Translations under genes and position numbers: made by a program
Notes under the pieces: model-generated
Databases searched by the model: none
What the model was told of the DNA's origin: nothing
The model's input: only the letters and a program-made list of their open reading frames with translations
Shown: piece after piece, positions 11,057 through 20,974 of the stretch
Layout of the letters: each line of letters begins with the position of its first letter
How positions within the stretch are numbered: position 1 is the first letter of the stretch
Source of the DNA: Vesta saturnalis
Taxonomy: Eukaryota > Arthropoda > Insecta > Coleoptera > Lampyridae
Reading direction: 5' to 3'
DNA length: 64,000 nucleotides
Assembly: GCA_036346205.1 (NCBI GenBank)
Contig: JARFJB010001982.1
Span: forward strand, 703,001-767,000

Positions 11057-13977
11057 ATGAGTGGCGAGTAGGTACGTGGAATGTTAGAGGTATGCATGGT
11101 AAAGAATTTGAAATTGCGAATGTAATGTACGAAAGACACCTTAATATTCTGTGTGTATCGGAGACAAAGCGCAAAGGAAAGGATGCTGTGGAGATGGAGG
11201 ATGGCAGTCTAGCATTAAGGTCGGGAGTTGAGACTCAAGTGCATGGCGCAAAAGGAGTTGGGGTGATCGTAAGTGAAAGAGCGAAACGATGTGTTAAACA
11301 GTACGAATTGGTATCTCCCCGGATAATATGGGTTAGAATGAAAGTGGAGTTTCGAAGAATTTTTCTTATTGCATGCTATGCATCGGTGAATGGAAAAAAA
11401 GGAAGGAAAGTACCACGTATTTCATTCCGTATTCATTACGTATATGTGAATGGTGGGATTAAGGATGGGTGTGATCAGGATAGGATGGGAAGGAACGAAG
11501 TTAGGGTTCTGAGGGGGAAAATACTACCCCAGCATTCGCCTAAGTAGCCGCGCATAGTGTTCATATACGCAGTGACCATTCCGCTACATGTGTATGAGGA
11601 AAACCCCCTGAAAAAACCTCATACAGGTAGACGGTAACGGCAATCGAACCCATTACCTCCCGAATGCTAAGCAGGTTGTGTCACCACTACGCTACCAGCT
11701 CGGTCCGGTGAATGGAGAACGAGAGCAGGAGCGTGAGAACTTCTGTAATGAAGTAGAGAACGTATTAAACGTATGTAAGCCAAACGAAAGAGTGATGATA
11801 GTGGGGGATGTGAACGGATGGGTAGGTGTACGGAGAGAACATACTGTACGCGTTCTAGGAAAGTTCGGAGACCAAAGAGTCAATTAGAATGGCGAACGCC
11901 TGGTGAACATTGTGCGGAAAGAAGCCTGTTTGTATCCAATACGTGGTTTAAACATGGCAAAGAGGTGAATCTAAAAGTATGATAGACTTGATAGTGTATG
12001 ATGAGCGGCTTAGAAATCTGGTGAAAGACACAAAAGTAATGCGCGGATCGGAGTGTGGATCGGACCACTTTTTGGTTATATCGAGAGTGTGTAGGGGAAA
12101 AGTGGGTCTGGAGAAGGAAAGCAAACGTAGTGCGAACGTAGGGTAGACAAACTAATGGATAATGCTGCGAGAATGAAATATACAGATGTTCTGTATAAAG
12201 AGTTGAGTGTGAATGAAAGTGCATGGATAAGCGTGTTATTAATTGTGCCGTGCGGATATGTGGAAGGGCGACTGTAGGTAGACAGAAAAAATGTGCTTGG
12301 TGGAATGAGTCGGCAAAAAAGGCAGTATGTAAGAAAAAAGATGCGTACATGGCAATGATTGCTGCAAAAAATGAGATTGAGAAAAATCGATTGTATGAGG
12401 TTTACAGATTAAGAAACAAAGAAGCGAAGGAGGCAGTGAGAATAAGTAAAGAGGATGTGATGGCTGTGGAACGAGAGAAAATGCAGAATGATTTTGAGGG
12501 AAACAAAAAACTCTTCTGGAAATGGGTCAAAAATACAAAACGTGGCCCAAAACAGAACGCTGCAGGAGTGATGAATACGAGCAACGAAATAGTATGGGGC
12601 GATTGTGAAGTGAGGAAATGCTGACAAAAATATTTTGGAAAGCTGTACAGTAGTGTGGAGAATAAGACTGCAGGGTTAAATAAAGGGAATGTAGAAGGAA
12701 TGGTGAATGAAACTGAGGATATTGGGATAAATGAGGTAGAGAAAACGGTATGAAGGTTGCAAAACGGCAAGGGAGCAGGCGTAGATGAAATCACTGGTGA
12801 AATGCTAAAATATGGGGGTGCAAAGCTTATACGAAGACGTGCCTGTTAAAGTATTTGGAAGAATTCTGATTGATAAAGGACGAGAAACTATACAAACTAA
12901 GATTTGGGACGTGTAGGATGGCTTCATGTCAGGAAGAGGATGTGTCGATCAGGTGGTTGCTCTCCAGCAGGTGATGGAAAAGTGTTTAAGGGTAAAAAGG
13001 AAGCTGTACTGTGCGTTTGTAGATCTGGAGAAAGCATACGACAAAGTAAATAGGCAGAAGCTGTGGGAAATATTAAATGAATATGGCGTAAATAAAGGTG
13101 TAATAAATGGAATAAGGGCAGTATACAACGGTAGTGGGGCATGTATTAGGGTGAGAGGAGGTGTGAGTGAATACTTTAATATTGAGCAACGAGTGCGACA
13201 AGGATGTGTGATGTTACCGTGGTTGTTCAATGTATACATGGATAAATGTGTTAGACAAGCATGTACCGATACAAATGGTGTAATTGTTGGTGACGTAAAT
13301 GTACTACTTCTGATGTATGCAGATGACACAGTTTTATTAAGTGGCAGCGCGGATGAGCTACAAACCGCTCTGAGGAAGTTTATTGCAGTCTGTGAGAGCA
13401 TGGACCTAAAGGTAAACGTGAACAAAACTAAGATTGTGGATCGGGAAGGTGGAAAGGAGAGTAGAGTATTTACCCTGCAATATGAAATTGTGGAGCAAGT
13501 GGACGAGCTGGTATATCTGGGTAGAGCGTTTACTGCAGATGGTACAATGGAGGGCGAGATTGGATTAAACATCAGTGCTGGAAGGAAAGTGATTGCAAGT
13601 ATGTGGACGATAATGAGAAACGAAAACACGAGCCTAGCTGCGAAGCGATCAATGTATAATGGCGTGTTTGCCCCATCAGTACTGTATGGAAGTGAGACAT
13701 GGGTATGTAAAAATATGCATGAAGAAAAATAAATGCCGTGGATATGAAATTCATGAGAGACACATGTGATAAAACGAGAAGGGGCAAGATAAAGAATGAA
13801 TGCATAATAACGGAGTGTGGCGAGGAAAAGACGTTGATGGACAGTTATAAAAGTAGTGCATTACGTTGGTTTTGTCACATTGAGAGAATGGACAACGCAA
13901 GATTAACGAAGCAAATATATGTGGGTGAGGTTAGAGGAAAGGCCGGGTCTGGTAGGCCGAATGTGAATGAAAAATAA
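11057..13977 (+). pseudogene. LINE endonuclease-reverse transcriptase ORF, broken
   Basis: The N-terminal apurinic-like endonuclease begins with VGTWNVRGM and LNILCVSETKRKGK. After the SINE it continues with EREQEREN and MIVGDVNGWVG. A linker with WWNESAKKAV and NGKGAGVDEITGEMLKYG leads into the reverse transcriptase, open from 12926 to 13732. Visible RT blocks are FVDLEKAYDKV (motif A Asp), RQGCVMLPWLFNVYMD (motif B) and LLMYADDTVLL (motif C). The C-terminus is RWFCHIERMDNARLTKQIYV near 13865-13920. Stops and frameshifts near 11886, 12150, 12624 and 12850 plus the SINE make it inactive, although the RT catalytic residues remain. Long minus-strand frames here are shadows. Confidence 0.85.
11395..11705 (-). 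mobile_element. tRNA-derived SINE (family B) inserted in the LINE
   Basis: The 311-bp insert is flanked by a perfect 11-bp target duplication CGGTGAATGGA (11384-11394 and 11706-11716). In minus orientation it starts with GAGCTGGTAGCGTAGTGGTG, a good RNA polymerase III A box, and then GGTTCGATTGC, a B box. It ends in a T-rich tail next to the left duplication. Removing the insert and one duplication restores the endonuclease reading frame exactly. I see no other copy of this family in the window. Confidence 0.85.
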
Positions 13978-14243
13978 ACACGAGGCAGGGATTTTTTGCC
14001 TACCCCGCAAGGGTATGGCGTGAAGGTTAAGTTAAGTTAAGGTAATAATGTTTTGATTAATACAACCATTATTCAAGCTGGGAGTTTTATTTTTAATTCG
14101 AGAAAACGAAACTTGATCGAAGTAATCATTAGACATACTATCAACACATATGGTATGATTGCAAATAAACTGACCGTTATCTCCTGGATGATTTCAAAGC
14201 ACACTGTTGTTTATTACGTACAACAATGGAATTACTAATAAAT

Positions 14244-15222
14244 ATAATGGGTAATGATAATGAGGAAATGTTTCAAGTACTTCGTGGCAGGCAGAAGGAG
14301 AGTATTAAGTTGGTATGTTTGGTTGCAGTCTGGGTTCTTACCAACCAGGAAAGTTATAGGTAAGACCAATGCTCATGCTTCTGTACTTTTTTCTGTTTTA
14401 CATTCAATCCTAGGTCAATAACAGATTGATCTGATGTAGCAAAACGCGCTGTATACCATTCCTTAATAAGAATGTCAGTATGTTTAAATAGTTTTGGTGA
14501 AACATATATCAAATGGCCTGAAGGACATGGAACGGTGGATGTAAGGAATGGATTTTATGTAAGTTTAATTTTCAGAATCAACTGTACGAAGAAATTTAAT
14601 AATAGCTTTTAATCTAAACGATCTTTCCCTGGTCTAACAGGAGCAATAGACTGATAGACGAATATCTTGATATTAAAGCACCCATAGAAAATTCAGCAGT
14701 GTATATAAATCGCAAAGGATGGTCATCAATGTTACTGCAAGGTGTCTGTGATAACCTTCGTGTATTTACGGACTATTTTATTAGATATTCAGGATCGCTG
14801 CATGAAATACGCTGTCTTTCAGAAATCAAGAATGTTGCAACGTCGCAGCAATGAAGAGTTTTTTCCTAATAATGCTCACTTACTTGGAGACTATGCATAT
14901 CCTCTGGGTCCACATATCTTAGTAACATTTAAAAACAACGGTCACTTAACAAATAAACAAATAAAATACAATGTTGCCCATCCGCTGGTGAAGGCTATCT
15001 TGTTTAGAATTGCATGATACCAAGAATGTGCCCACAGTAATATTAGCTGAATTTATTCTACATAACTTTTGTATTTTACACAACGACAAAATGGTAATTG
15101 AAGAGGCTCAAAATAATTATTACATGTTCCAGTGTAAGGTTACTGAAAATCGTAATCTTAACAGAATGGGAATCCAAAAACGAAATTATATTGTTGTAAC
15201 AGTTGTAATAACGTTAACGTAA
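14244..15222 (+). pseudogene. PIF/Harbinger transposase pseudogene
   Basis: The frames on the plus strand together resemble a HARBI1-like DDE_Tnp_4 nuclease. In order: TNQESYR (N-terminal helical region, near 14340), YIKWPEGHGTV, GAID (first catalytic Asp, near 14641), ENSAVYINRKGWSSMLLQGV, CDNLRVFTD, YSGSLHEIRCL, FFPNNAHLLGDYAYPLGPH, NNGHLTNKQIKYNVAHPLVK, and a C-terminus with ILHNFCILHND. In the second acidic box, families usually read GSxHD; here it is GSLHE. At least four frameshifts or stops are present. No MYB-like partner ORF or terminal repeats were found. Confidence 0.8.
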
Positions 15223-15399
15223 AATTTGCTAAATAATTATGGAATAACATAATGTAGCACGTTTTATGTAATTTTTAATTTTAATTTTACTTATGTTAAA
15301 TTATAGTGCTGTAATGTATAATTGGTAAAACATTTGCTTCAAGGTCTAGGGAAAATACAGCAAAAACCTACACATACCAAAAGCTAAAATTAAAATTAA

Positions 15400-17085
15400 G
15401 ACATATCATTATGCCTTCTTTTAATTATAAGATGGCAAAACGTATGTAAACGAAGATTTTCTCCTTGTCTATTAAAATCATTAGGGTGTTTGTATATCTC
15501 AATAGCTTCACGTTGTAAACGAACATAATAATGAGTTTGTGTTGCCAATATTTCCATATTATCAAATTGAATGTCGTGATTCTCATATGTTATGTACGTC
15601 TTGTATCAAAGCTACGTTTTGTGGTTCCAATGTATACTTTTCCACATAAACAAGATAACCTGTACACTCTGGAAGGTGATAATGGGTTTGAAGCATCTTT
15701 AGATGACCTTTAAATGTTCTTTAATTTTTCGTGTAGCTTTAAAAGCAGTCCTAATGCCATGATGGATTAGGCTTGTTTCAATTCTATCTGTAACATAAGT
15801 TATAAAAGAAAGAAAAGCAGTACCAACATTAAGCACTGGTTTTTCTTTATGGTTATACCTAGCAGGTATTAATATCAGTAAGTGAATATCCATTAGCTTG
15901 TAAGGAATTTGTTAAATATTTATATTCATCTTTCAAAAATTAAGGATCACAGATTTGTTTTGCTCGACCCACTAAAGATTTAATTACACCAATATTTTGA
16001 CGTGGATGGTGGTTTGATAATTTATAAAGGTATCTATCAGTGTGTGTCGGCTTTCTGTAACCCTTAAAAGAAAGTGAATTATTAGTTTTAGATATTAATA
16101 CATCAATAAATCGTAATTTATTTTTCTATGGTAAATTGGATGCTAGGATTTACACCATTTATAAAAACTAAAAATTCGTGTAGTGCTTCTTTGCCATGTC
16201 TCCAAATAACAAATGGGTCATCTACATGTCTATACCTAACTGAAGCTTTTTAAGGTGTATTTGGTAATCCTAATGTTTCAAATGTTTCCATGTAAAAATT
16301 ATCCATTGCTACACCTTCAAGCTGTTTATGGAATTTATCATTCCACTGAAAATAAGTCGTAGTAACACAGTGCTGAAAAAGAATAGATATATCCTTTGAA
16401 AAAAATATTACATCGGTTCTACATAGAGAAAGACAACATTTACATCAATTTGGGCTTGTATTTCGATAGCACAGTTGGTTAGTGCGGTACTCTTGCAAAG
16501 TACAGGTCGTAGGTTCAAATCCTACTCAATGTAAATGTTTTATTTATGTATTTAATTAAACTAATAATAATTTTTAAGTATATTCAATAGTTTGTTTTAG
16601 AGGGACTGTTGTAAAAAGTGAAACAACATCAAAACTGACCATTATATCACCCTCTTCAATTTACAGTTGTATATTTTTTCAATAAAGTCGGCAGAATTTT
16701 TTTAATATAATGGAGTGTTTTACCTATAAGAGGCTGGAATAGAAATCTGTTTATATGTAGGAGAATTGGCCTTAAAGGAACATTCTTTTTCTGGATTTTT
16801 GGAACCATGTAGTTTTGGTGAAAGAGATTCAGAGTTAGTTTCTTTTTTATTTCTTTAGGAATAGATGATAATTTAAGAAGTTCTTTAGTTTTTAAAATAA
16901 ACTTTTTTGTAGTATCTTTTGGGAGTTCCCGATAAGTCTGTGGTTCTAACATTTGTTCTACTTTAATGTTATAGTCGTTTATATTTAATATGACAGTTGC
17001 ATTAGCTTTATCTCATTTTAATAGTATTATCTTTTCATTTTGTTTAAGATCAAGAAAGCATCATATGCTTTTTGGAGGTTTTGTT
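15400..17085 (-). pseudogene. Penelope-like element PLE-1 (RT plus GIY-YIG), degenerate
   Basis: Minus strand, reading from about 17085 leftwards: DKANATVILNINDYN, EQMLEPQTYRELPKD, MVPKIQKKNVPLRPI, VSFDVVSLFTTVPL (RT motif A with its Asp), a degenerate EGVA block, YRHVDDPFVIW (motif C, usually YVDD), YRKPTHTDRYLYKLSNHHP, HHGIRTAFKATRKIKEHL, then KVYIGTTKRSF from a GIY-YIG endonuclease. This order is diagnostic of Penelope retroelements. Many frameshifts are present, and a SINE splits the RT after motif A. It belongs to a different PLE family from the 20.6 kb element. Confidence 0.85.
16410..16577 (+). mobile_element. tRNA-derived SINE (family A) inside PLE-1
   Basis: The A box TAGCACAGTTGG (16467-16478) and B box GGTTCAAATCC (16512-16522) lie in a tRNA-like fold. 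The anticodon-type hairpin GTACT-CTTGCAA-AGTAC has TGC at the anticodon position (alanine-like), and the T arm GTAGG/CCTAC is perfect. A 3' tail of TTTATTTATGTATTTAAT-type sequence follows. Relatives lie at 20.86, 43.25, 46.3, 46.6 and 49.44 kb. The RT reading of PLE-1 resumes on the other side, so this is an insertion into an existing element and not a working tRNA gene. Confidence 0.8.
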
Positions 17086-17094
17086 TTACATTTA

Positions 17095-17446
17095 ATCAAA
17101 TAATCGATTAATCACATAATCGGTTTATCGGTAACTATCAAAAACCTATCTAAACGGGATTAGTCGATTATAATTATATATTTAAGTATTTACTTGAAAT
17201 AATACATAGAACATAATGAAGTATAATATATGAACCAGGGCTGTATGGGTAGAAAATTTAATTTGGGCAAAGGGTGAACGATTGTAAGTTTGAACAGTCG
17301 ATAGCCAGATACTGAGGATAATCGATTTTTTAATTAAACGATAGTCAAATAATCGAGCAATCAAATAATCGATTAATCTATGATTATTTTCAACAACTTA
17401 TCGAAACCGGATTAATTGATTAATCAATAATTTTGCCCAGCCCTAA
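17095..17446. repeat. AATCGATTA-rich direct repeats; possible hAT-type MITE
   Basis: Two similar segments (about 17095-17172 and 17362-17430) each contain TCAAATAATCGATTAATC and a run toward GGATTARTYGATTA. Between and after them are CAGGGCTG (17235-17242) and CAGCCCT (about 17438), which could be the inverted ends of a small hAT-like non-autonomous element. No 8-bp target duplication was confirmed. Confidence 0.4.
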
Positions 17447-17669
17447 TGCCGACGCTCTCACAAGTATTACACTGTTTTGATCACCGATCGTATAATACTA
17501 TACTGTGAACTTTCGTTAGTGGCAGTCTAGATGTGGATTACGTTCAAGAAAAGTACGTTAAGTAAGATAAGTATTAAACTAAATTGCCCAATTTTTCACT
17601 GTTGAAGATAAACCGTCAAAAAATAAGAATATTATAACGTCATAATATTCATATTTATCTATTCCAACG

Positions 17670-17726
<57 letters not shown>
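17670..17726. repeat. (TA)n microsatellite
   Basis: A pure TA dinucleotide run of about 57 bp. Confidence 0.97.
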
Positions 17727-17729
<3 letters not shown>

Positions 17730-18840
17730 TGTTAGTAGTTTTATAGTACTTCATAGTTGGATTATAACCGTTATGGTTATTTAGATATATTAAAAATGCG
17801 AAAAGTTCGCTGGTATTTCCTTTTATTATGGCAAATTTTTAAAATCTGTATAAATATTTTCAATGCAACTTATCACATAGAATGCGTTTATCTATTCGAA
17901 TCTTAAATAAAACATTTCGGGTTTGTCATCGTCAAGTTTACTTTTTTTTATGGACCCATGTTAGATTTTAACTAATTCAGCAAGAAAAATTGTCTAGCTT
18001 TTCAACTATATGTAAAATAAAATTAAAACGACAACAATAAAAATAATTTTTATTTCTATCAATATAGCAACGTCGCACAAATTGAATTATTATTTTATTT
18101 TGAAAGTTAAACTTGGCAGACATTGTTTCAATCTTGAAAAATAACGCTAGTTGGCTTGAAACTACGACAAATGACAGTACTTATGTGCAAAACATACAGA
18201 AGTAAGAAGAATAAGCTTCAATATACTTATTTTTTCTAATAATAAACTGATAAAAATGTAACACTAATATTTTTTGGATAATTACCACTTTGTGTTATTA
18301 TTTGTCGACCCTTGACCCATAAGGTCGACAAGGTTGGGGAAGTATCATGTAAGTGAAAAAATTCAATCTCTAGATTTTGGTATATTCTTACGTTTTAATA
18401 CCTGAAACAGAGAATATTTTTTTGGAGTGATGTCTGTCTGTTCGTCTGTCCATCCGTTTGTTCGCTTTTGGAAAAGTAGCACATGAAGTGCTGTCTTAAT
18501 TTTTAAAATTACGTAGGTGATACCAAACCATGTAATGTGTACAATAATCATTAGCTGCCTGTAGTAATCTATGCGTAGACATAAGATTTAAGAATACTGC
18601 ACGGAGATAATCATTACTAAAAGTACTCAAATTTGGTTACATCCTAAAAGTATTGGATGCTACTTAACCCAAACATGAGTTAAATGTAAAATGTTAAAAA
18701 CCTTTTCGACTGGGATAAAAGACCTTGTTATCAAAATTAACTTAGACTAAAGTAGACTACATAAACTTGCTACAAAAACGCTTATCAGCTCGGTTTTTAT
18801 TTTAGTCATTAAAATTATTATTAAACTTCGCTGGTATATC
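17727..18840. other. AT-rich sequence without recognisable gene
   Basis: No coding similarity was recognised. A short run of CTGTCTGTTCGTCTGTCCAT at about 18430 resembles phrases found in some insect repeats but could not be assigned. Confidence 0.5.
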
Positions 18841-18854
18841 TTAGAATTAAGCCC

Positions 18855-19030
18855 TGAGGTCAAATTCAAGGTCAAATTACGCCATCGGAAATTCCAATGC
18901 CAAATCCGGGGCCAACTTCAAGGTCAAACCACGCCTTCCACGTGGCCGTCAAGGTCAAAATATGTTATCCACGTGGGCGTCCAAGTAAAAATACGTCCTC
19001 CACATGGGCGACTTCAGGAAACCTAAGGTC
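18855..19030 (+). repeat. 31-32 bp minisatellite with AGGTCA and CACGTG motifs
   Basis: Imperfect tandem copies start at 18920, 18951 and 18983, each of the form AAGGTCAAA..ACG...TCCACGTGGGCGTC, with an older diverged copy before them at 18868. The block contains three exact TCAAGGTCA sites (18866, 18918, 18949), two further AGGTCA half-sites, and two CACGTGG plus one CACATGG sequences. Whether it is regulatory or merely a repeat cannot be decided from sequence. Confidence 0.7.
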
Positions 19031-19699
19031 AAAAGTGCCTCACTACTACTCAAATCAAACACATTAAAAAATATTTACCCAATCAACTTTAATTAACATT
19101 AATACTAATCCAAAGTCGACATTGATTCAAAACTACAACGCTCTTGAATTTTAACAAGTAATACTAAAGCAAATGATCTTACTTAATTTGAGTTGTAAGT
19201 CCTTGATTGTCCACCAATTTTAGAAAGTTTACTAATCGAATGAAATTTCAAAATTTTGTCTTAAAGTATTAATAATTATACTTAAACCACTATAATTGTT
19301 TTCTCATATACGTACCTATAAAGAAAAAGCTAAGTAATCGGTTTAAACTATGAAACACTTTTTTTTACATTTCTCGACGTTTTGTGGCCTAAACAATATG
19401 AAAAACAAGTTTTTAGAAAAAAAATTTTGTGTCTGTGTCTTATTTGTGTGTGTGCGGGATAACTTTTGAACCATTAAAGCTATCGATATGAAATTAAGTA
19501 CAAAAATTCTTTGCCATAAAATATAGGTAAAGTTCGTTAATGAGTAAAATCCAACTAGAGACGAGAGGATTAGAAAATTAAAAAAATTCATTGCTTCAAA
19601 TTTTAAAAAGTTACATAATTTAAAAAATAAACTAATACTTTTTATATAAGTTCAAAATAAAAAAATATATAATAACCAGTGGCGCGCCGTTTTTAGGGT

Positions 19700-20090
19700 A
19701 CAAAATTGTGCATTTTTTAATTTATCAACCTAGGTGTTGGGGGTTTTTAAGATCGCTGTGTAAATCATTTTTGTCAAAATTAAAAAATTCAAAATGGCGG
19801 ATCATAAATGAGGAATTATTATGTTTATTTAATTTATCAACCGATTCTTTTGAAAGTGGGTATTGGGGGTTTTTAAGCACGCTAAGCATAAATCATTTGT
19901 CAAAATTAAAAAATTCAAAATGGCGGATCAACAATGGGGGATTATCGTGTTTATTTAATTTATTAACCGATTTTTTTGAAAGTCGGGTATTGGGGGTTTT
20001 TAAGATCGCTAAGTATAAATCATTTGTCGAAATTGGTAAATTCAAAATGCCTGATCAAAAATGGGGAATTATTGTGTTTAAAAACCTATG
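19700..20090 (+). repeat. Tandem repeat, period 126-127 bp, about 3 copies
   Basis: The landmark TTGGGGGTTTTTAAG recurs at 19737, 19863 and 19990, and each unit contains AAATTCAAAATGGCGGATCA or a variant. The 127-codon open frame across it (19708-20091) results from the repeat: the third unit is read in a different frame because the period changes from 126 to 127. It is not called as a gene. Confidence 0.9.
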
Positions 20091-20638
20091 ATCCAAATTG
20101 AGGTATTGTGGGCTTTGAGCTTATTTATTTACATATATGAGAAAGCATTATGGCAGATAATTTGGCAGCGGTTTTTAACTGAAAATCGTAAAATTCTATA
20201 AACCAGCAGGTTGTGATTTGAGAATTTGCGCAACGAATCTAACGTGCTAACGCTAGGAAACCTTTCTATCATCTAAAGTATCCTAAAGATTTCTCCGCAC
20301 GCCGTGAATTTTCAGATAAAACCGCTCTAAGTTAACTTTTTCTTAACGGTTTAACAGTACTTTCCTAGGGCAGAATGTGAAAAATTACACTTCGTAACGA
20401 CATTAATATCAGAATACCAGAGATTTAACCAACATAATTTAAGTTAAGAAAGGGTAACCACTAGGTTGTAACATCCGAATTTGTGTAATAAGATAAAGTT
20501 TACTTTGTCTTTTATTCTTACAGACGAAAGTATACGTTGGAGAAAAGGGAGAATATGCTAACTTATTCCTACACAATTTCCAACTTTTGCATCCAACCCA
20601 AATGACGTCGAACGAAGATATCTTAAAAATTTATCAAC

Positions 20639-20650
20639 GATACATTACAA
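20639..20650 (+). other. Left target-site duplication of the PLE-2 composite
   Basis: GATACATTACAA here is repeated exactly at 23953-23964. The two copies bracket the whole inverted PLE composite, suggesting that it inserted as one unit. Confidence 0.65.
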
Positions 20651-20690
20651 CAAACAAAATACACTCACGTAACACACAAAATTAAAAAAC

Positions 20691-20731
20691 ACCGAACGCG
20701 TTTCGATAGCTACGCTATCATCATCAGCGGT
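20691..20731 (-). ncRNA. Hammerhead-ribozyme-like motif, PLE-2 left terminus
   Basis: In minus orientation the 41 nt contain CTGATGA, a 6-bp stem II GATAGC/GCTATC with a GTA loop, GAAA, then ACGCGTT. ACCG at the start pairs with CGGT at the end to give stem I. It is identical to the copies at 23831-23871 and 63242-63282. There is one extra U between the CUGAUGA box and stem II. Stem III is only the palindrome ACGCGT, which would form between two molecules rather than as a hairpin. Confidence 0.6.
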
Positions 20732-20860
20732 CGACTAGGGTGAAGCAAAGAAAATTTCTAACATATATACCATTAGCGAGTAACGCTTCGTTGCTTATCT
20801 GGTGAAAGTGAAAGTTTAATGAGTTCTGAGTAGCCTAAAGGTCCTTGATCATCATTATTC

Positions 20861-20950
20861 GTTAGTACTCTAGCAAAGTACAGGTCGTAGGTTCAAATCC
20901 TACTCGAGGTAAACTTTTTATTTATGTATTTAATAAAATTAATAATAATT
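20861..20950 (+). mobile_element. Truncated SINE (family A) in the PLE-2 left terminus
   Basis: Only the 3' half of the tRNA-like region (TACTCTAGCAAAGTACAGG, then B box GGTTCAAATCC) and the tail remain. The insert splits sequence that is continuous in the related terminus at 63.4 kb. ATTATTC lies on both sides (near 20855 and 20957), fitting a short target duplication. Confidence 0.7.
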
Positions 20951-20974
20951 TTTAATTATTCATCAGAATTTGTT

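Larger units (their letters stand above)
10950..14043 (+). mobile_element. Non-LTR retrotransposon (APE-type LINE), degenerate copy
   Basis: The element carries an endonuclease then a reverse transcriptase on the plus strand, followed by a 3' tail (about 13979-14043) ending in short GTTAA repeats. The 5' boundary is uncertain; GC-richer sequence resembling a LINE 5' region begins near 10950. The endonuclease motif GTWNVRGM and the short repeat-ended tail are reminiscent of the RTE group, but clade assignment needs a phylogeny. A 311-bp SINE interrupts it at 11395-11705. Confidence 0.8.

Noticed and set aside
11880..12794. Minus-strand frames of 156 and 130 codons
   Set aside because: They are antisense to the LINE coding region and have no recognised domain.
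12949..13629. 226-codon minus-strand frame
   Set aside because: It is the antisense shadow of the LINE reverse transcriptase, which has clear RT motifs on the plus strand.
13980..14043. Telomere-like GTTAA repeats
   Set aside because: Only about three units directly following a LINE C-terminus; they fit a LINE 3' tail, and the insect telomere unit is usually TTAGG.
16441..16535. Functional nuclear tRNA-Ala gene
   Set aside because: The tRNA-like fold is part of a repeated SINE with a head and a common tail, lacks a proper acceptor stem, and occurs in several diverged copies.
19708..20091. 127-codon open frame as a repeat protein gene
   Set aside because: The frame crosses a 126/127-bp tandem repeat whose third unit is read in another frame, so the protein sequence is not conserved between units.
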